The position numbers were made by a program, and so were the translations under genes. The notes below the pieces were generated by a model, which saw only the letters and a program-made list of their open reading frames with translations, had not been told where the DNA came from and did not search any database. This document shows, one piece after another, positions 1-6,681 of a DNA stretch of 9,829 nt (position 1 is its first letter; each line of letters begins with the position of its first letter). This DNA is from Deltaproteobacteria bacterium (GTDB lineage Bacteria > Desulfobacterota > GWC2-55-46 > UBA9637), in the NCBI GenBank assembly GCA_016234985.1, contig JACRNK010000135.1, positions 1 to 9,829 on the forward strand, given 5' to 3'.

Positions 1-1
1 A

Positions 2-628
2 ATGCTCGGCAAAACATTAAATGAACTCGGATTCACGCAAGAGGTTGCGCCGCAGCATACATCGGTCAAGGAATCAGTATTCCCATTTATAAAATTCCCT
101 GGTGTTGATACCATCCTCGGCCCTGAGATGAAATCAACAGGCGAGGTTATGGGCATAGATGCGGATTTCGGCAAGGCATTTGCAAAGGCGCAGATTGCGG
201 CAGGCACAAAACTGCCGCTCAAGGGCAATGTATTTATCAGCGTGAAAGATGACGACAAAAAAGATATTATCTCGGCGGCAAAGATGTTGAAGCAAATTGG
301 CTTTGAGATTGTTGCCACGACAGGCACGGCAGCGCATCTTAAAGCGAACGGTGTTGACGCTGAACTGGTTCGTAAAGTCGGCGAAGTCCCGCGTCCGAAC
401 ATCGTTGACAGGATAAAGAGCGGCGAGATAGCAATGGTAATAAACACATCTTTCGGGGCCAAGGCTGTAGCGGATTCTTATTCCATAAGACGTTCAGCCC
501 TCGTGTATAATGTTCCCTATTTTACTACGGTTGCCGGCGCAAAGGCAGCAAGCCAGGGAGTCGCCTCATTGATAAAACAAGGATTGAAGGTGAAGCCGGT
601 GCAGGAGTATCATAAAGCAGGGAATTAG
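2..628 (+). CDS. carB: Carbamoyl-phosphate synthase large subunit, C-terminal fragment
   Basis: This is the 3' end of the cytoplasmic enzyme that makes carbamoyl phosphate from bicarbonate, ATP and glutamine-derived ammonia for pyrimidine and arginine synthesis. The gene is cut by the window edge: the Met codon at position 2 is internal, and the visible 208 residues are about a fifth of the usual ~1070. The first ~65 residues are the end of the second ATP-grasp half, with the typical FPFIKFPGVD and LGPEMKSTGEVMG stretches. Residues from about 75 to 195 form the methylglyoxal-synthase-like allosteric domain, with TTGTAAHL and VINTSFG-type motifs. The TAG stop at 626-628 is followed by recG after 3 bases, so the two are probably cotranscribed. 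Family assignment is by recognition of these motifs and is secure; which effector binds the domain cannot be told. Confidence 0.95.
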   Translation: MLGKTLNELGFTQEVAPQHTSVKESVFPFIKFPGVDTILGPEMKSTGEVMGIDADFGKAFAKAQIAAGTKLPLKGNVFISVKDDDKKDIISAAKMLKQIGFEIVATTGTAAHLKANGVDAELVRKVGEVPRPNIVDRIKSGEIAMVINTSFGAKAVADSYSIRRSALVYNVPYFTTVAGAKAASQGVASLIKQGLKVKPVQEYHKAGN

Positions 629-631
629 GAC

Positions 632-1312
632 ATGCAGCTTTCTCAAATAATCTCAACCCTCCTCAAACCTCTCACATTTGCATCAAAAGATAATTTTGCC
701 CATCTTGCTGCGATAAAGGATATTGAACCTCTTATTCAAAATCTCTGCGGCCGCGCATCATCTTTGCCCCTTTCATACAGCGAAGCTGAAATAATCAAGA
801 AACTGCAGAGCGCCTTTGCCGGCTTTGATTCTCTGGCTCTGACGGAAAAGAGAGAGAGGGTTCAAAAGGCGTTGGAGATTATTTCGGCAACCACGTGGCA
901 AGAAAACGTGACAGCAGACGCAAGCCCCAAGACTCAAGCCATAAGCCTTCAATCTAAAATAGGCAAACTTTCAACACCTCTCAAGGACATTAAAGGTATC
1001 GGCCCAAAGCTTGCCGAGGTGTTTAAGAAAAAGGCTTTGGAGACCGTTGAGGATGTTTTATATTGGCTGCCGATAAGATATGAAGACAGGCGCCATATAA
1101 AAAAAATCTCCCTGTTGCAGATTGGAGCAAAAGAGGTGGCATCCGGCGGGATAATGGCGCTGGGTGAGGTTTTTTACGGCAGACGAAGGGTTTTTGAGAT
1201 TAGCATAGGCGACGGCAGCGGATATTTGAGATTAAAATGGTTTCACTACAGGCTTCCGCTTATGAAAAAAAAATATAATACCGGGGGTTTATGGCGAGAT
1301 TGGCATGTTTAA
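632..1312 (+). CDS. recG: RecG helicase, N-terminal part (frameshifted from the rest)
   Basis: This frame encodes the first ~226 residues of ATP-dependent DNA helicase RecG, which remodels stalled replication forks and branched DNA. It has a helical N-terminal extension of about 110 residues, then the start of the wedge/OB region with a helix-hairpin-helix-like stretch, IKGIGPKLAEVFKKK, and the beginning of the OB fold. The start ATG lies 3 bases after carB, with AGGG at 619-622 as a possible ribosome binding site. The natural RecG reading ends around LPLMKKKYNTG; the last residues before the TAA at 1310-1312 are out of frame. The continuation is in the +1 frame, overlapping as ATGTTTAA at 1305-1312. 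On its own this product would lack the ATPase, so it is best read as half of one gene. Confidence 0.85.
   Translation: MQLSQIISTLLKPLTFASKDNFAHLAAIKDIEPLIQNLCGRASSLPLSYSEAEIIKKLQSAFAGFDSLALTEKRERVQKALEIISATTWQENVTADASPKTQAISLQSKIGKLSTPLKDIKGIGPKLAEVFKKKALETVEDVLYWLPIRYEDRRHIKKISLLQIGAKEVASGGIMALGEVFYGRRRVFEISIGDGSGYLRLKWFHYRLPLMKKKYNTGGLWRDWHV
1265..1290 (+). other. Frame change inside recG (A9 and G5 homopolymers)
   Basis: The upstream recG frame and the downstream recG frame meet here. A run of nine A lies at 1265-1273 and a run of five G at 1283-1287. Dropping one G gives a smooth RecG-like reading (TGVYGEIGMFNGQKE). Dropping one A from the A9 run also restores the frame but changes a few more residues (KKNIIPGVYGE). 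The downstream frame is closed by TGA at 1263-1265, so the shift must lie between about 1266 and 1290. The cause may be a sequencing or assembly error, a real mutation, or transcriptional slippage on A9; the sequence alone cannot decide. Confidence 0.85.
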
Positions 1313-3041
1313 CGGACAGAAAGAGATAATCCATCCTGATATTGAAATCTTTGAAAAGGGCGAGGAATTAGGCTCCATTAACTTTAATGCAATTGTGCCG
1401 ATCTATTCGCAAATAGGAAATATGCATCAAAAAACCATTAGAAAGATTATGCGGAATGTAGTTGATGAATTTGTATGCCATGCAGCCGGTTCAGTTCCGT
1501 CAAATATTTTGAAGCGATATGGGCTTATGGAATTGCCTGCCGCCATGGCAGAAGTTCATAAACCTACGGAAACTCCAAACTCCTCAAACTCATCAAGCTG
1601 GCTGCCGAGAAAGAGCCTTGTGTTTGACGAGCTGTTTTGCCTTGAAATGGGTCTTGCTTTGAAAAAAAGGAATACCGGAAAAGAAAGCGGTGTTGCATTC
1701 AATGCCGATTCTGCGCTGGTTGAAAATTTAAGAAACATGCTGCCGTTTCAATTAACCGCAGCGCAGGAGATGGTTCTTGCTGAAATAAAAAAAGATATGG
1801 CTGAGCCTCATCCCATGAGCCGTTTGATACAGGGTGATGTCGGATGCGGCAAGACGGTTGTTGCGTTTATAGCCTGCCTCATTGCCGTTGAAAACAATTA
1901 TCAATCAGCAATTATGGCGCCTACGGAAATTCTGGCGGAACAGCACTATCTTAATATTCACAGATATGCAGAAGGCCTCGGTATAAGAATTGCGCTTTTA
2001 ACCGGCAGTCTTGCCAAGTCTGAAAAAAAGGCAATTTTAAATGACATAAAAAACGGCGAGGTAAATCTTGCTATCGGCACCCATGCCCTTATCCAGGGGG
2101 ATGTGGAGTTTAAAAGGCTGGGGCTTGTAATTGTGGACGAGCAGCACAGATTTGGCGTTCTCCAGAGGGCTCAATTGAAAAACAAAGGCATCAATCCAGA
2201 TATATTAGTTATGACTGCTACGCCAATACCAAGGACGCTTGCCATGACAGTCTTCGGCGACCTTGATGTTTCAGTTATTGACGAACTCCCTCCTGGGCGA
2301 AAGCCGATTAAAACAAAGGTCTTCAGGGAACGAGACAGGCAGCAGGTTTATAAACTTATCGGAGATGAACTTGCAAAAGGGAGGCAGGGCTATATAGTCT
2401 ATCCATTGATAGAAGAATCGGAGGAGCTTGATTTGCGGGATGCCACGAAAATGGCCGAGCATCTTCAGAAAGACATTTTTCCTGAATATAAGATTGGCCT
2501 TCTTCATGGAAAGATGAAGTCCGAGGAAAAGGAAAATATTATGAAGGCATTTAAGTCAAAAGAAATAAATATACTCGTATCTACAACGGTTATAGAAGTT
2601 GGAATAGATGTGCCTAATGCGACGGTTATGGCAATAGAGCATGCGGAACGATTCGGCCTTTCTCAACTACATCAACTCCGGGGAAGGGTGGGGAGGGGAG
2701 GCCACGATTCACACTGCATTCTTCTGGCAGGCAAGGTAGGCTCTTTGGATACCTATCAAAGGCTCAGGGTGATGGAAGATACAAACGACGGCTTCAAAAT
2801 CGCAGAAGAAGATTTAAAACTCCGCGGGCCTGGAGATTTTCTCGGCACCAGACAGTCAGGGCTTCCTGATTTCAGGGTTGCCAACTTGCTGACTGATGCC
2901 TCAATCCTGCAGAAGGCGCGAGATGAGACGTTCAATATAATAAAAAACGACCCCGATCTTTCAATGCCTGAACATGCTATATTGAAGGAGCTGATAAAAG
3001 CGCGCTGGAGGGGAAGAATGGAGCTCGCAGAAATTGGGTAA
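1305..3041 (+). CDS. recG: RecG helicase, main C-terminal part with both RecA-like domains
   Basis: This frame carries the rest of RecG: the end of the wedge domain, both superfamily 2 helicase domains and the C-terminal TRG region. Visible motifs are Walker A GDVGCGKT (1833-1856), Walker B DEQH (2136-2147) within VDEQHRFGV, motif III TATPIPRT, motif V STTVIEVGIDVPNA, and motif VI QLRGRVGRG (2673-2699), followed by LKLRGPGDFLGTRQSG. The ATG at 1305 is only the first Met after the frame change; no wedge domain would naturally begin there. Joined to the upstream part with one base removed, the protein would be about 802 residues. That is longer than the E. coli type (~690) but fits RecG proteins with an N-terminal extension. 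The helicase core is intact, so function is plausible if the frame is restored. The end overlaps the lpxK start by 8 bases. Confidence 0.92.
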   Translation: MFNGQKEIIHPDIEIFEKGEELGSINFNAIVPIYSQIGNMHQKTIRKIMRNVVDEFVCHAAGSVPSNILKRYGLMELPAAMAEVHKPTETPNSSNSSSWLPRKSLVFDELFCLEMGLALKKRNTGKESGVAFNADSALVENLRNMLPFQLTAAQEMVLAEIKKDMAEPHPMSRLIQGDVGCGKTVVAFIACLIAVENNYQSAIMAPTEILAEQHYLNIHRYAEGLGIRIALLTGSLAKSEKKAILNDIKNGEVNLAIGTHALIQGDVEFKRLGLVIVDEQHRFGVLQRAQLKNKGINPDILVMTATPIPRTLAMTVFGDLDVSVIDELPPGRKPIKTKVFRERDRQQVYKLIGDELAKGRQGYIVYPLIEESEELDLRDATKMAEHLQKDIFPEYKIGLLHGKMKSEEKENIMKAFKSKEINILVSTTVIEVGIDVPNATVMAIEHAERFGLSQLHQLRGRVGRGGHDSHCILLAGKVGSLDTYQRLRVMEDTNDGFKIAEEDLKLRGPGDFLGTRQSGLPDFRVANLLTDASILQKARDETFNIIKNDPDLSMPEHAILKELIKARWRGRMELAEIG

Positions 3042-4149
3042 AGTATCTAAAAGAATAATTCAGATCCCGTTTAAATACATAACGGGACAAGTTTACAATA
3101 AATTAAGCCAAGGGGATGAAAAAGGTTTTTTATACTATTCTGCCTTCCTTCCCTTATATCTTCTTTCCCTCCTTTACGGCATAGGGGTTAGGTTTAGATT
3201 TTTTCTTTATCGTGTTGGCTTGTTTAAGGTCAGACGGCTTGGCTGCAAGGTCATCTCTATCGGCAATATAACCGTAGGCGGCAGCGGCAAAACGCCAATG
3301 ACAATATTTCTTGCTGAGAAGTTGAAAGAAAAAGGTAAAAAAGTGGTTATTCTGAGCAGGGGCTACAAAGGTAAGATAAAAGACATTGGAGTTGTCTCTG
3401 ATGGAAACAACATAATACTGAGTCCAGAAGATGCAGGAGATGAGCCGTATTTGATGGCTGCAAAGTTGAAAACCATTCCTGTGATAGTCGGCAGAGACCG
3501 TTACATGACTGGTCTTTATGCCATTGAAAGATTCAAGCCCGATGTTATTATTCTTGATGACGGTTTTCAGCATATAAGGCTATATAGGGATATGGATATT
3601 GTTCTTATTGATTTGAGAAAGGGATTTGGCAACGGACATCTTTTCCCATTAGGCATTTTAAGGGAGCCGTTGAAAGGCCTTAAACGGGCATCTGTTCTTA
3701 TGATTAAGGGGAATGAATTAGAAATTACGAATTACGAATTACGAATTACGAATTTAAAAAAACAAAATAAGCCATTTATTCTTTTTAACTATAAACCGCA
3801 GGCAATTATAAATCTTGTTGATGGCAGCAGACTGAGTGTGGATATTCTCAAGGGGAAAAAGGTTGTTGCCCTTTCTGGCATAGCAGAGCCAAAATCTTTT
3901 AAGCATACCTTGGAGAAGTTGGGGGCCTCGGTAATAAAAGAAATTGCTTTGCCTGACCATTATGCATACACCCATAAAGATGTGCAAATAATTGCCAGAG
4001 AGGCAGAGGGCGCTGATATGGTGATTACTACTATGAAGGATGCGGTAAAATTGAAAAGCTTTTCAATAGAGTATTTGCCAATCTATGCCCTTGATATAGA
4101 GGTAGAAATAGAAAATTCAGAAATATTTGAAAAAGTTGCAGTCCAATGA
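3034..4149 (+). CDS. lpxK: Tetraacyldisaccharide 4'-kinase (lipid A 4'-kinase)
   Basis: LpxK phosphorylates the 4' position of the lipid A disaccharide at the inner face of the cytoplasmic membrane, the sixth step of the Raetz pathway. In the 371-residue reading there is a hydrophobic N-terminal anchor at about 36-60, the P-loop TVGGSGKTP at 80-88, the switch-like LSRGYKG at 108-113, the catalytic-region motif DDGFQH at 175-180, and a C-terminal TTMKDAVKL. The start is TTG at 3034: GGAG at 3020-3023 lies 10 bases upstream, and the first in-frame ATG falls after the P-loop, so it cannot be the start. The gene overlaps recG by 8 bases and is followed by an intrinsic terminator. Oddly, residues about 228-242 are encoded by an in-frame 7-base repeat in a poorly conserved stretch. 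Family assignment is firm; the start is likely. Confidence 0.93.
   Translation: MGKVSKRIIQIPFKYITGQVYNKLSQGDEKGFLYYSAFLPLYLLSLLYGIGVRFRFFLYRVGLFKVRRLGCKVISIGNITVGGSGKTPMTIFLAEKLKEKGKKVVILSRGYKGKIKDIGVVSDGNNIILSPEDAGDEPYLMAAKLKTIPVIVGRDRYMTGLYAIERFKPDVIILDDGFQHIRLYRDMDIVLIDLRKGFGNGHLFPLGILREPLKGLKRASVLMIKGNELEITNYELRITNLKKQNKPFILFNYKPQAIINLVDGSRLSVDILKGKKVVALSGIAEPKSFKHTLEKLGASVIKEIALPDHYAYTHKDVQIIAREAEGADMVITTMKDAVKLKSFSIEYLPIYALDIEVEIENSEIFEKVAVQ
3717..3758 (+). repeat. In-frame 7-base tandem repeat inside lpxK
   Basis: Six consecutive heptamers can be read: attagaa, four exact copies of attacga (3724-3751), then atttaaa. Six units are 42 bases, or 14 codons, so the lpxK frame is preserved. 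The encoded peptide has a 7-residue rhythm (ITNYELR, then ITNLKK). Comparable 7-base phasing occurs in two non-coding stretches of this window, which suggests insertion or expansion of a genome-wide repeat type. Confidence 0.85.
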
Positions 4150-4191
4150 ACAATTGATCAATGAGTTTGCCGGATAAACCGAGCTTAAGAG

Positions 4192-4225
4192 AGACCTAAT
4201 ATCTTAATTGTATTAGGTCTTTTTT
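4192..4225 (+). terminator. Rho-independent terminator after lpxK
   Basis: A perfect 10-bp stem, agacctaata (4192-4201) with tattaggtct (4211-4220), encloses a 9-base loop and runs straight into six T (4220-4225), then G and four more T. It lies 42 bases after the lpxK stop. It should end the carB-recG-lpxK transcript and isolates the following cysteine operon. Confidence 0.9.
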
Positions 4226-4260
4226 GTTTTAATAGGTAATTTTGAGTTTATAAGCAGCAT

Positions 4261-4308
4261 CTTGACTCGGCCAATTTTATCTTGACAAATATAGTAAAGT
4301 ATTATACA
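4261..4308 (+). promoter_or_regulatory. Candidate promoter and operator region of the cysteine operon
   Basis: TTGACA at 4282-4287 is a consensus -35 hexamer. TATACA at 4303-4308 is a possible -10, with a short 15-base spacer. CTTGAC occurs twice exactly 20 bases apart (4261-4266 and 4281-4286). The segment CTTGAC...TAGTAAAGTAT (4281-4302) is an imperfect dyad whose right half resembles the half-site of IscR/Rrf2-type regulators. It sits between the terminator and the synthase start, where a promoter is expected. The promoter call is moderate and the regulator identity is inference only. Confidence 0.4.
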
Positions 4309-4342
4309 AGAGTAAAAGACTCAACTTTTTTTAATGCAAGCC

Positions 4343-4348
4343 GGAGAG
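4343..4348 (+). promoter_or_regulatory. Ribosome binding site that fixes the cysteine synthase start
   Basis: GGAGAG lies 8 bases before the ATG at 4357. The frame is open back to a TTG at 4282, but that TTG is part of the candidate -35 box and has no ribosome binding site, so 4357 is the better start. Confidence 0.8.
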
Positions 4349-4356
4349 ATAACTAC

Positions 4357-5310
4357 ATGAGCAGACATGTTATTTCTGATTTGCCGCAAATCAGATGGGA
4401 CTTGAGTTCGCCAAAACAATCTATTGTTGAGATGGTGGGCAATACGCCTCTGGTTAAGATAAATAGAATTACAAAAGACCTTCCTGAATCTGTGGAGATT
4501 TATGCAAAACTTGAAAGTTATAATCCTGGCGGCTCTGTAAAGGACAGGGCGGCAAAGAGGATGATAGAGGATGCAGAAAAGGCAGGCAGGCTTACTAAAG
4601 ATAAGATAATCCTTGATTCAACATCGGGCAATACCGGCATAGCCTATGCATGGATTGGGGCTGTGAAAGGTTATGTTGTGGAACTGGTTGTGCCTGCGAA
4701 TGTGAGCGAGGAGAGAAAGAAGATACTTAAGGCCTTTGGCGCAAAGGTTGTGTTTTCAAACCCGCTTGAAGGTTCCGACGGCGCCATAAGGCTTGCATGG
4801 AAACTCTATGTTGATAATCCTGATAAATACTGCAAGCTTGACCAGTATAATAATCCGTCAAACCCTCAGGCGCATTACGATACGACAGGCCCTGAACTCA
4901 TAGAGCAGACAGGCGGCAAAATCACCCATTTTGTGGCAAGCATTGGAACAAGCGGCACTGTTATGGGCACCGGCAGGAGGCTTAAAGAGTTTAACCCTGA
5001 TATACAGGTAATACAGGTAGAGCCTTCAACACCTCTCCACGGTCTTGAAGGGTTGAAACATATGGCTACATCTATCGTGCCTGGCATATATCATCCTGAG
5101 AAACTTGACAGCAAGGTATCTGCGCCAACTGAGGAGTCTTATGATATGGCCAAAAGACTTGCAAGGGAGGAAGGGCTTTTTGTCGGACAATCATCAGGCG
5201 CTGCCATGTGGAGCGCCCTTGAAACGGCAAAAAAGTTAAAACAAGGGGTTATAGTAGCTCTATTTCCGGACGGCGGAGACAGGTATTTGTCCACAAGGTT
5301 GTGGGATTGA
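4357..5310 (+). CDS. cysM: PLP-dependent cysteine synthase (CysK/CysM family)
   Basis: This is a 317-residue fold-type II PLP enzyme that forms cysteine by beta-replacement on an activated serine. Visible motifs are GNTPLV (28-33), the PLP lysine in GGSVKDR (Lys62), the substrate loop TSGNTG (89-94), the PLP-phosphate loop GTSGT (197-201), and the C-terminal GQSSGAAMW and FPDGGDRYLST stretches. The next two genes encode a JAMM protease and a MoeB-type activating enzyme. This suggests the sulfur donor is a thiocarboxylated carrier protein, as for M. tuberculosis CysM, rather than free sulfide. The segment GLEGLKHM places Lys234 near where the mycobacterial enzyme has an arginine binding the phosphate of O-phosphoserine, so O-phosphoserine is a possible substrate; this alignment was made by eye. 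The start is set by GGAGAG at 4343-4348. Only 1 base separates it from the next gene. Confidence 0.9.
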   Translation: MSRHVISDLPQIRWDLSSPKQSIVEMVGNTPLVKINRITKDLPESVEIYAKLESYNPGGSVKDRAAKRMIEDAEKAGRLTKDKIILDSTSGNTGIAYAWIGAVKGYVVELVVPANVSEERKKILKAFGAKVVFSNPLEGSDGAIRLAWKLYVDNPDKYCKLDQYNNPSNPQAHYDTTGPELIEQTGGKITHFVASIGTSGTVMGTGRRLKEFNPDIQVIQVEPSTPLHGLEGLKHMATSIVPGIYHPEKLDSKVSAPTEESYDMAKRLAREEGLFVGQSSGAAMWSALETAKKLKQGVIVALFPDGGDRYLSTRLWD

Positions 5311-5311
5311 G

Positions 5312-5725
5312 ATGCTTCATTTTCCTAAAAAAATTTACCATGAAATAATCGGTCATGCAAAATCGGCATATCCCCATGAATGCTGCGGTGCATTGATAGG
5401 CAAGGACAAGCATGTTGTGATAGCCCGCCCGATGGAAAATATCAACAAGGACAGGGCCAATGACAGGTATGAGATAAATCCTAAAGAATTGTTGAAGATC
5501 GAAAAAGAGGCATCGTCAAATGGTCTGGAGGTAATCGGTTTTTATCACTCGCATCCTGACCATCCTGACAGGCCTTCCGGTTTTGACAGGGAAAGGGCAT
5601 GGCCATTTTATTCGTATGTCATTATTGCTGTCCAGAATGGGAAAGATATTTCTGTCAAATCATGGACTTTTGAAGATGAAAAAGAACCTTTTACAGAAGA
5701 GGAGGTGCGAATTTCGGATTTATGA
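5312..5725 (+). CDS. JAMM/MPN+ metalloprotease, Mec-like (M67 family)
   Basis: This is a 137-residue single-domain zinc isopeptidase-type hydrolase. All catalytic positions of the JAMM motif are visible: Glu23 in PHECCGALIG, then His79-x-His81, Ser89 and Asp92 in HSHPDHPDRPSGFD, exactly the HxHx7Sx2D pattern. In the mycobacterial pathway the homologue Mec cleaves cysteine from the C-terminus of the carrier protein CysO after CysM has attached it. The placement here, directly after the cysteine synthase and overlapping the MoeB-type gene by 4 bases, supports the same job. An alternative is processing of a sulfur-carrier precursor by removing C-terminal residues. No strong ribosome binding site is seen (only GGGA just upstream), so translation is probably coupled to the synthase. 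Confidence 0.9.
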   Translation: MLHFPKKIYHEIIGHAKSAYPHECCGALIGKDKHVVIARPMENINKDRANDRYEINPKELLKIEKEASSNGLEVIGFYHSHPDHPDRPSGFDRERAWPFYSYVIIAVQNGKDISVKSWTFEDEKEPFTEEEVRISDL

Positions 5726-6543
5726 ATTTCACTGAAGAACAAATAGAAAGATACTCCAGACATATAATACTACCGGAGGTTGGGGGAAAGGGGCAGGCAG
5801 CGCTTCTTAAGTCAAAGGTCTTTGTGCTTGGCGCAGGCGGGCTCGGCTCTCCCATACTATTATATCTTGCAGCAGCCGGCGTCGGCACAATAGGCATAGC
5901 TGACGGAGATTGTGTTGATTTGAGCAATTTGCAGAGGCAGATAATCCATGACACAAACAAGATTGGTGTGCACAAGGCCTTATCCGCAAAACAGTCAATC
6001 GAGGCGCTTAACCCTGATGTTAAAGTTATAACATACAAAGAGAGGCTAAATGCAGATAATATAAGGGAAATAATAAGAGAATACGACATTGTTATGGACG
6101 GAAGCGACAATTTCCCTACAAGGTATTTGATGAATGATGCGGCATTTTTTGAAAAGAAGACCTTAATATCGGGCAGCATGTTCAGATTTGACGGCCAGGT
6201 TACAATATTTAAGCCACATGCAGGACAGCCTTGCTACCGGTGTCTGTATCCTGAGCCGCCGCCCAAAGGCCTTGTGCCAAGCTGCCAGGAGGCAGGCGTG
6301 TTAGGGGCTTTGGCAGGCGTGGTGGGAGTTATACAGGCAGTGGAGACAATAAAGGAGCTTCTGGGCATCGGTGATTCTCTGGCTGGCCGCCTTCTTATCT
6401 TTGACGCCCTCGGCATGAATTTCAGGAAGGTTAAGGTAAGAAGGGATCCGGAATGCGCGCTTTGCAGCGACAAGGCAACCATTAAAGAACTTATTACTTA
6501 CGAAGAGGCCTGCGAGATACAGGCGGCGAAGTGCGGGGCGTAA
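5722..6543 (+). CDS. moeB: MoeB/ThiF-type E1-like sulfur-carrier adenylyltransferase
   Basis: This 273-residue enzyme activates the C-terminal glycine of a ubiquitin-like sulfur carrier by adenylation. Visible are the nucleotide loop GAGGLGS (37-43), DGDCVDLSNLQRQ (61-73) with the ATP-contacting Asn and Arg, SDN (128-130), two zinc CxxC pairs (Cys171/Cys174 and Cys245/Cys248), and a conserved Cys188 in PSCQEAGVLG. It ends soon after the second CxxC, so it has no rhodanese domain, unlike MoeZ; the sulfur must come from another protein. The start overlaps the JAMM stop as ATGA; GGAGGT at 5701-5706 is a strong but distant (15-base) ribosome binding site. Partner could be CysO-, MoaD- or ThiS-like. 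The neighbours favour a cysteine-forming carrier, but none is encoded here. Confidence 0.92.
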   Translation: MNFTEEQIERYSRHIILPEVGGKGQAALLKSKVFVLGAGGLGSPILLYLAAAGVGTIGIADGDCVDLSNLQRQIIHDTNKIGVHKALSAKQSIEALNPDVKVITYKERLNADNIREIIREYDIVMDGSDNFPTRYLMNDAAFFEKKTLISGSMFRFDGQVTIFKPHAGQPCYRCLYPEPPPKGLVPSCQEAGVLGALAGVVGVIQAVETIKELLGIGDSLAGRLLIFDALGMNFRKVKVRRDPECALCSDKATIKELITYEEACEIQAAKCGA

Positions 6544-6573
6544 AAAGACAGGCAAGGGGCGATAGGCAAAGAA

Positions 6574-6678
6574 ATTCTAAATTCTAAACTCAAAATTTTA
6601 AATTTAAAATTTGTAATTTGGATATTAGAATTTCTAATCCTATAGCCCATCACCCATAGCCTATAGCCTATTTTGATT
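6574..6678 (+). repeat. Degenerate 7-base-period repeat filling the gap before the radical SAM gene
   Basis: The non-coding stretch can be cut into about 15 consecutive heptamers: attctaa twice, then actcaaa, attttaa, atttaaa, atttgta, atttgga, tattaga, atttcta, atcctat, agcccat, cacccat, and agcctat twice, then tttgatt. It also contains an 11-bp perfect inverted repeat, agaaattctaa (6570-6580) with ttagaatttct (6625-6635). There is no convincing terminator or promoter in it, and it runs up to 3 bases before the next start codon. Confidence 0.75.
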
Positions 6679-6681
6679 TGT

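Noticed and set aside
3154..3573. 139-residue open frame on the minus strand
   Set aside because: Antisense shadow of lpxK, covering its P-loop and DDGFQH region.
4150..4191. Small sulfur-carrier gene missing from the cysteine operon, sought in the gaps around it
   Set aside because: Neither the 4150-4356 gap nor the 6544-6681 gap has an open frame of suitable length ending in Gly-Gly.
4282..4356. Possible 25-residue N-terminal extension of the cysteine synthase from a TTG at 4282
   Set aside because: The TTG is part of a TTGACA -35-like box, has no ribosome binding site, and the ATG at 4357 has GGAGAG 8 bases upstream and gives a normal-length protein.
5691..6179. 162-residue open frame on the minus strand
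   Set aside because: It lies antisense inside moeB, which has all family motifs; the translation is low-complexity and matches nothing I recognise.
6673..6681. TTG start three codons before the radical SAM ATG
   Set aside because: It adds only MIC, has no ribosome binding site and lies in the heptamer repeat.
6544..6681. Terminator or new promoter between moeB and the radical SAM gene
   Set aside because: The 11-bp inverted repeat is AT-only apart from two bases, has a 44-base loop and no T tract; no convincing -35/-10 pair was found in the AT-rich repeat.
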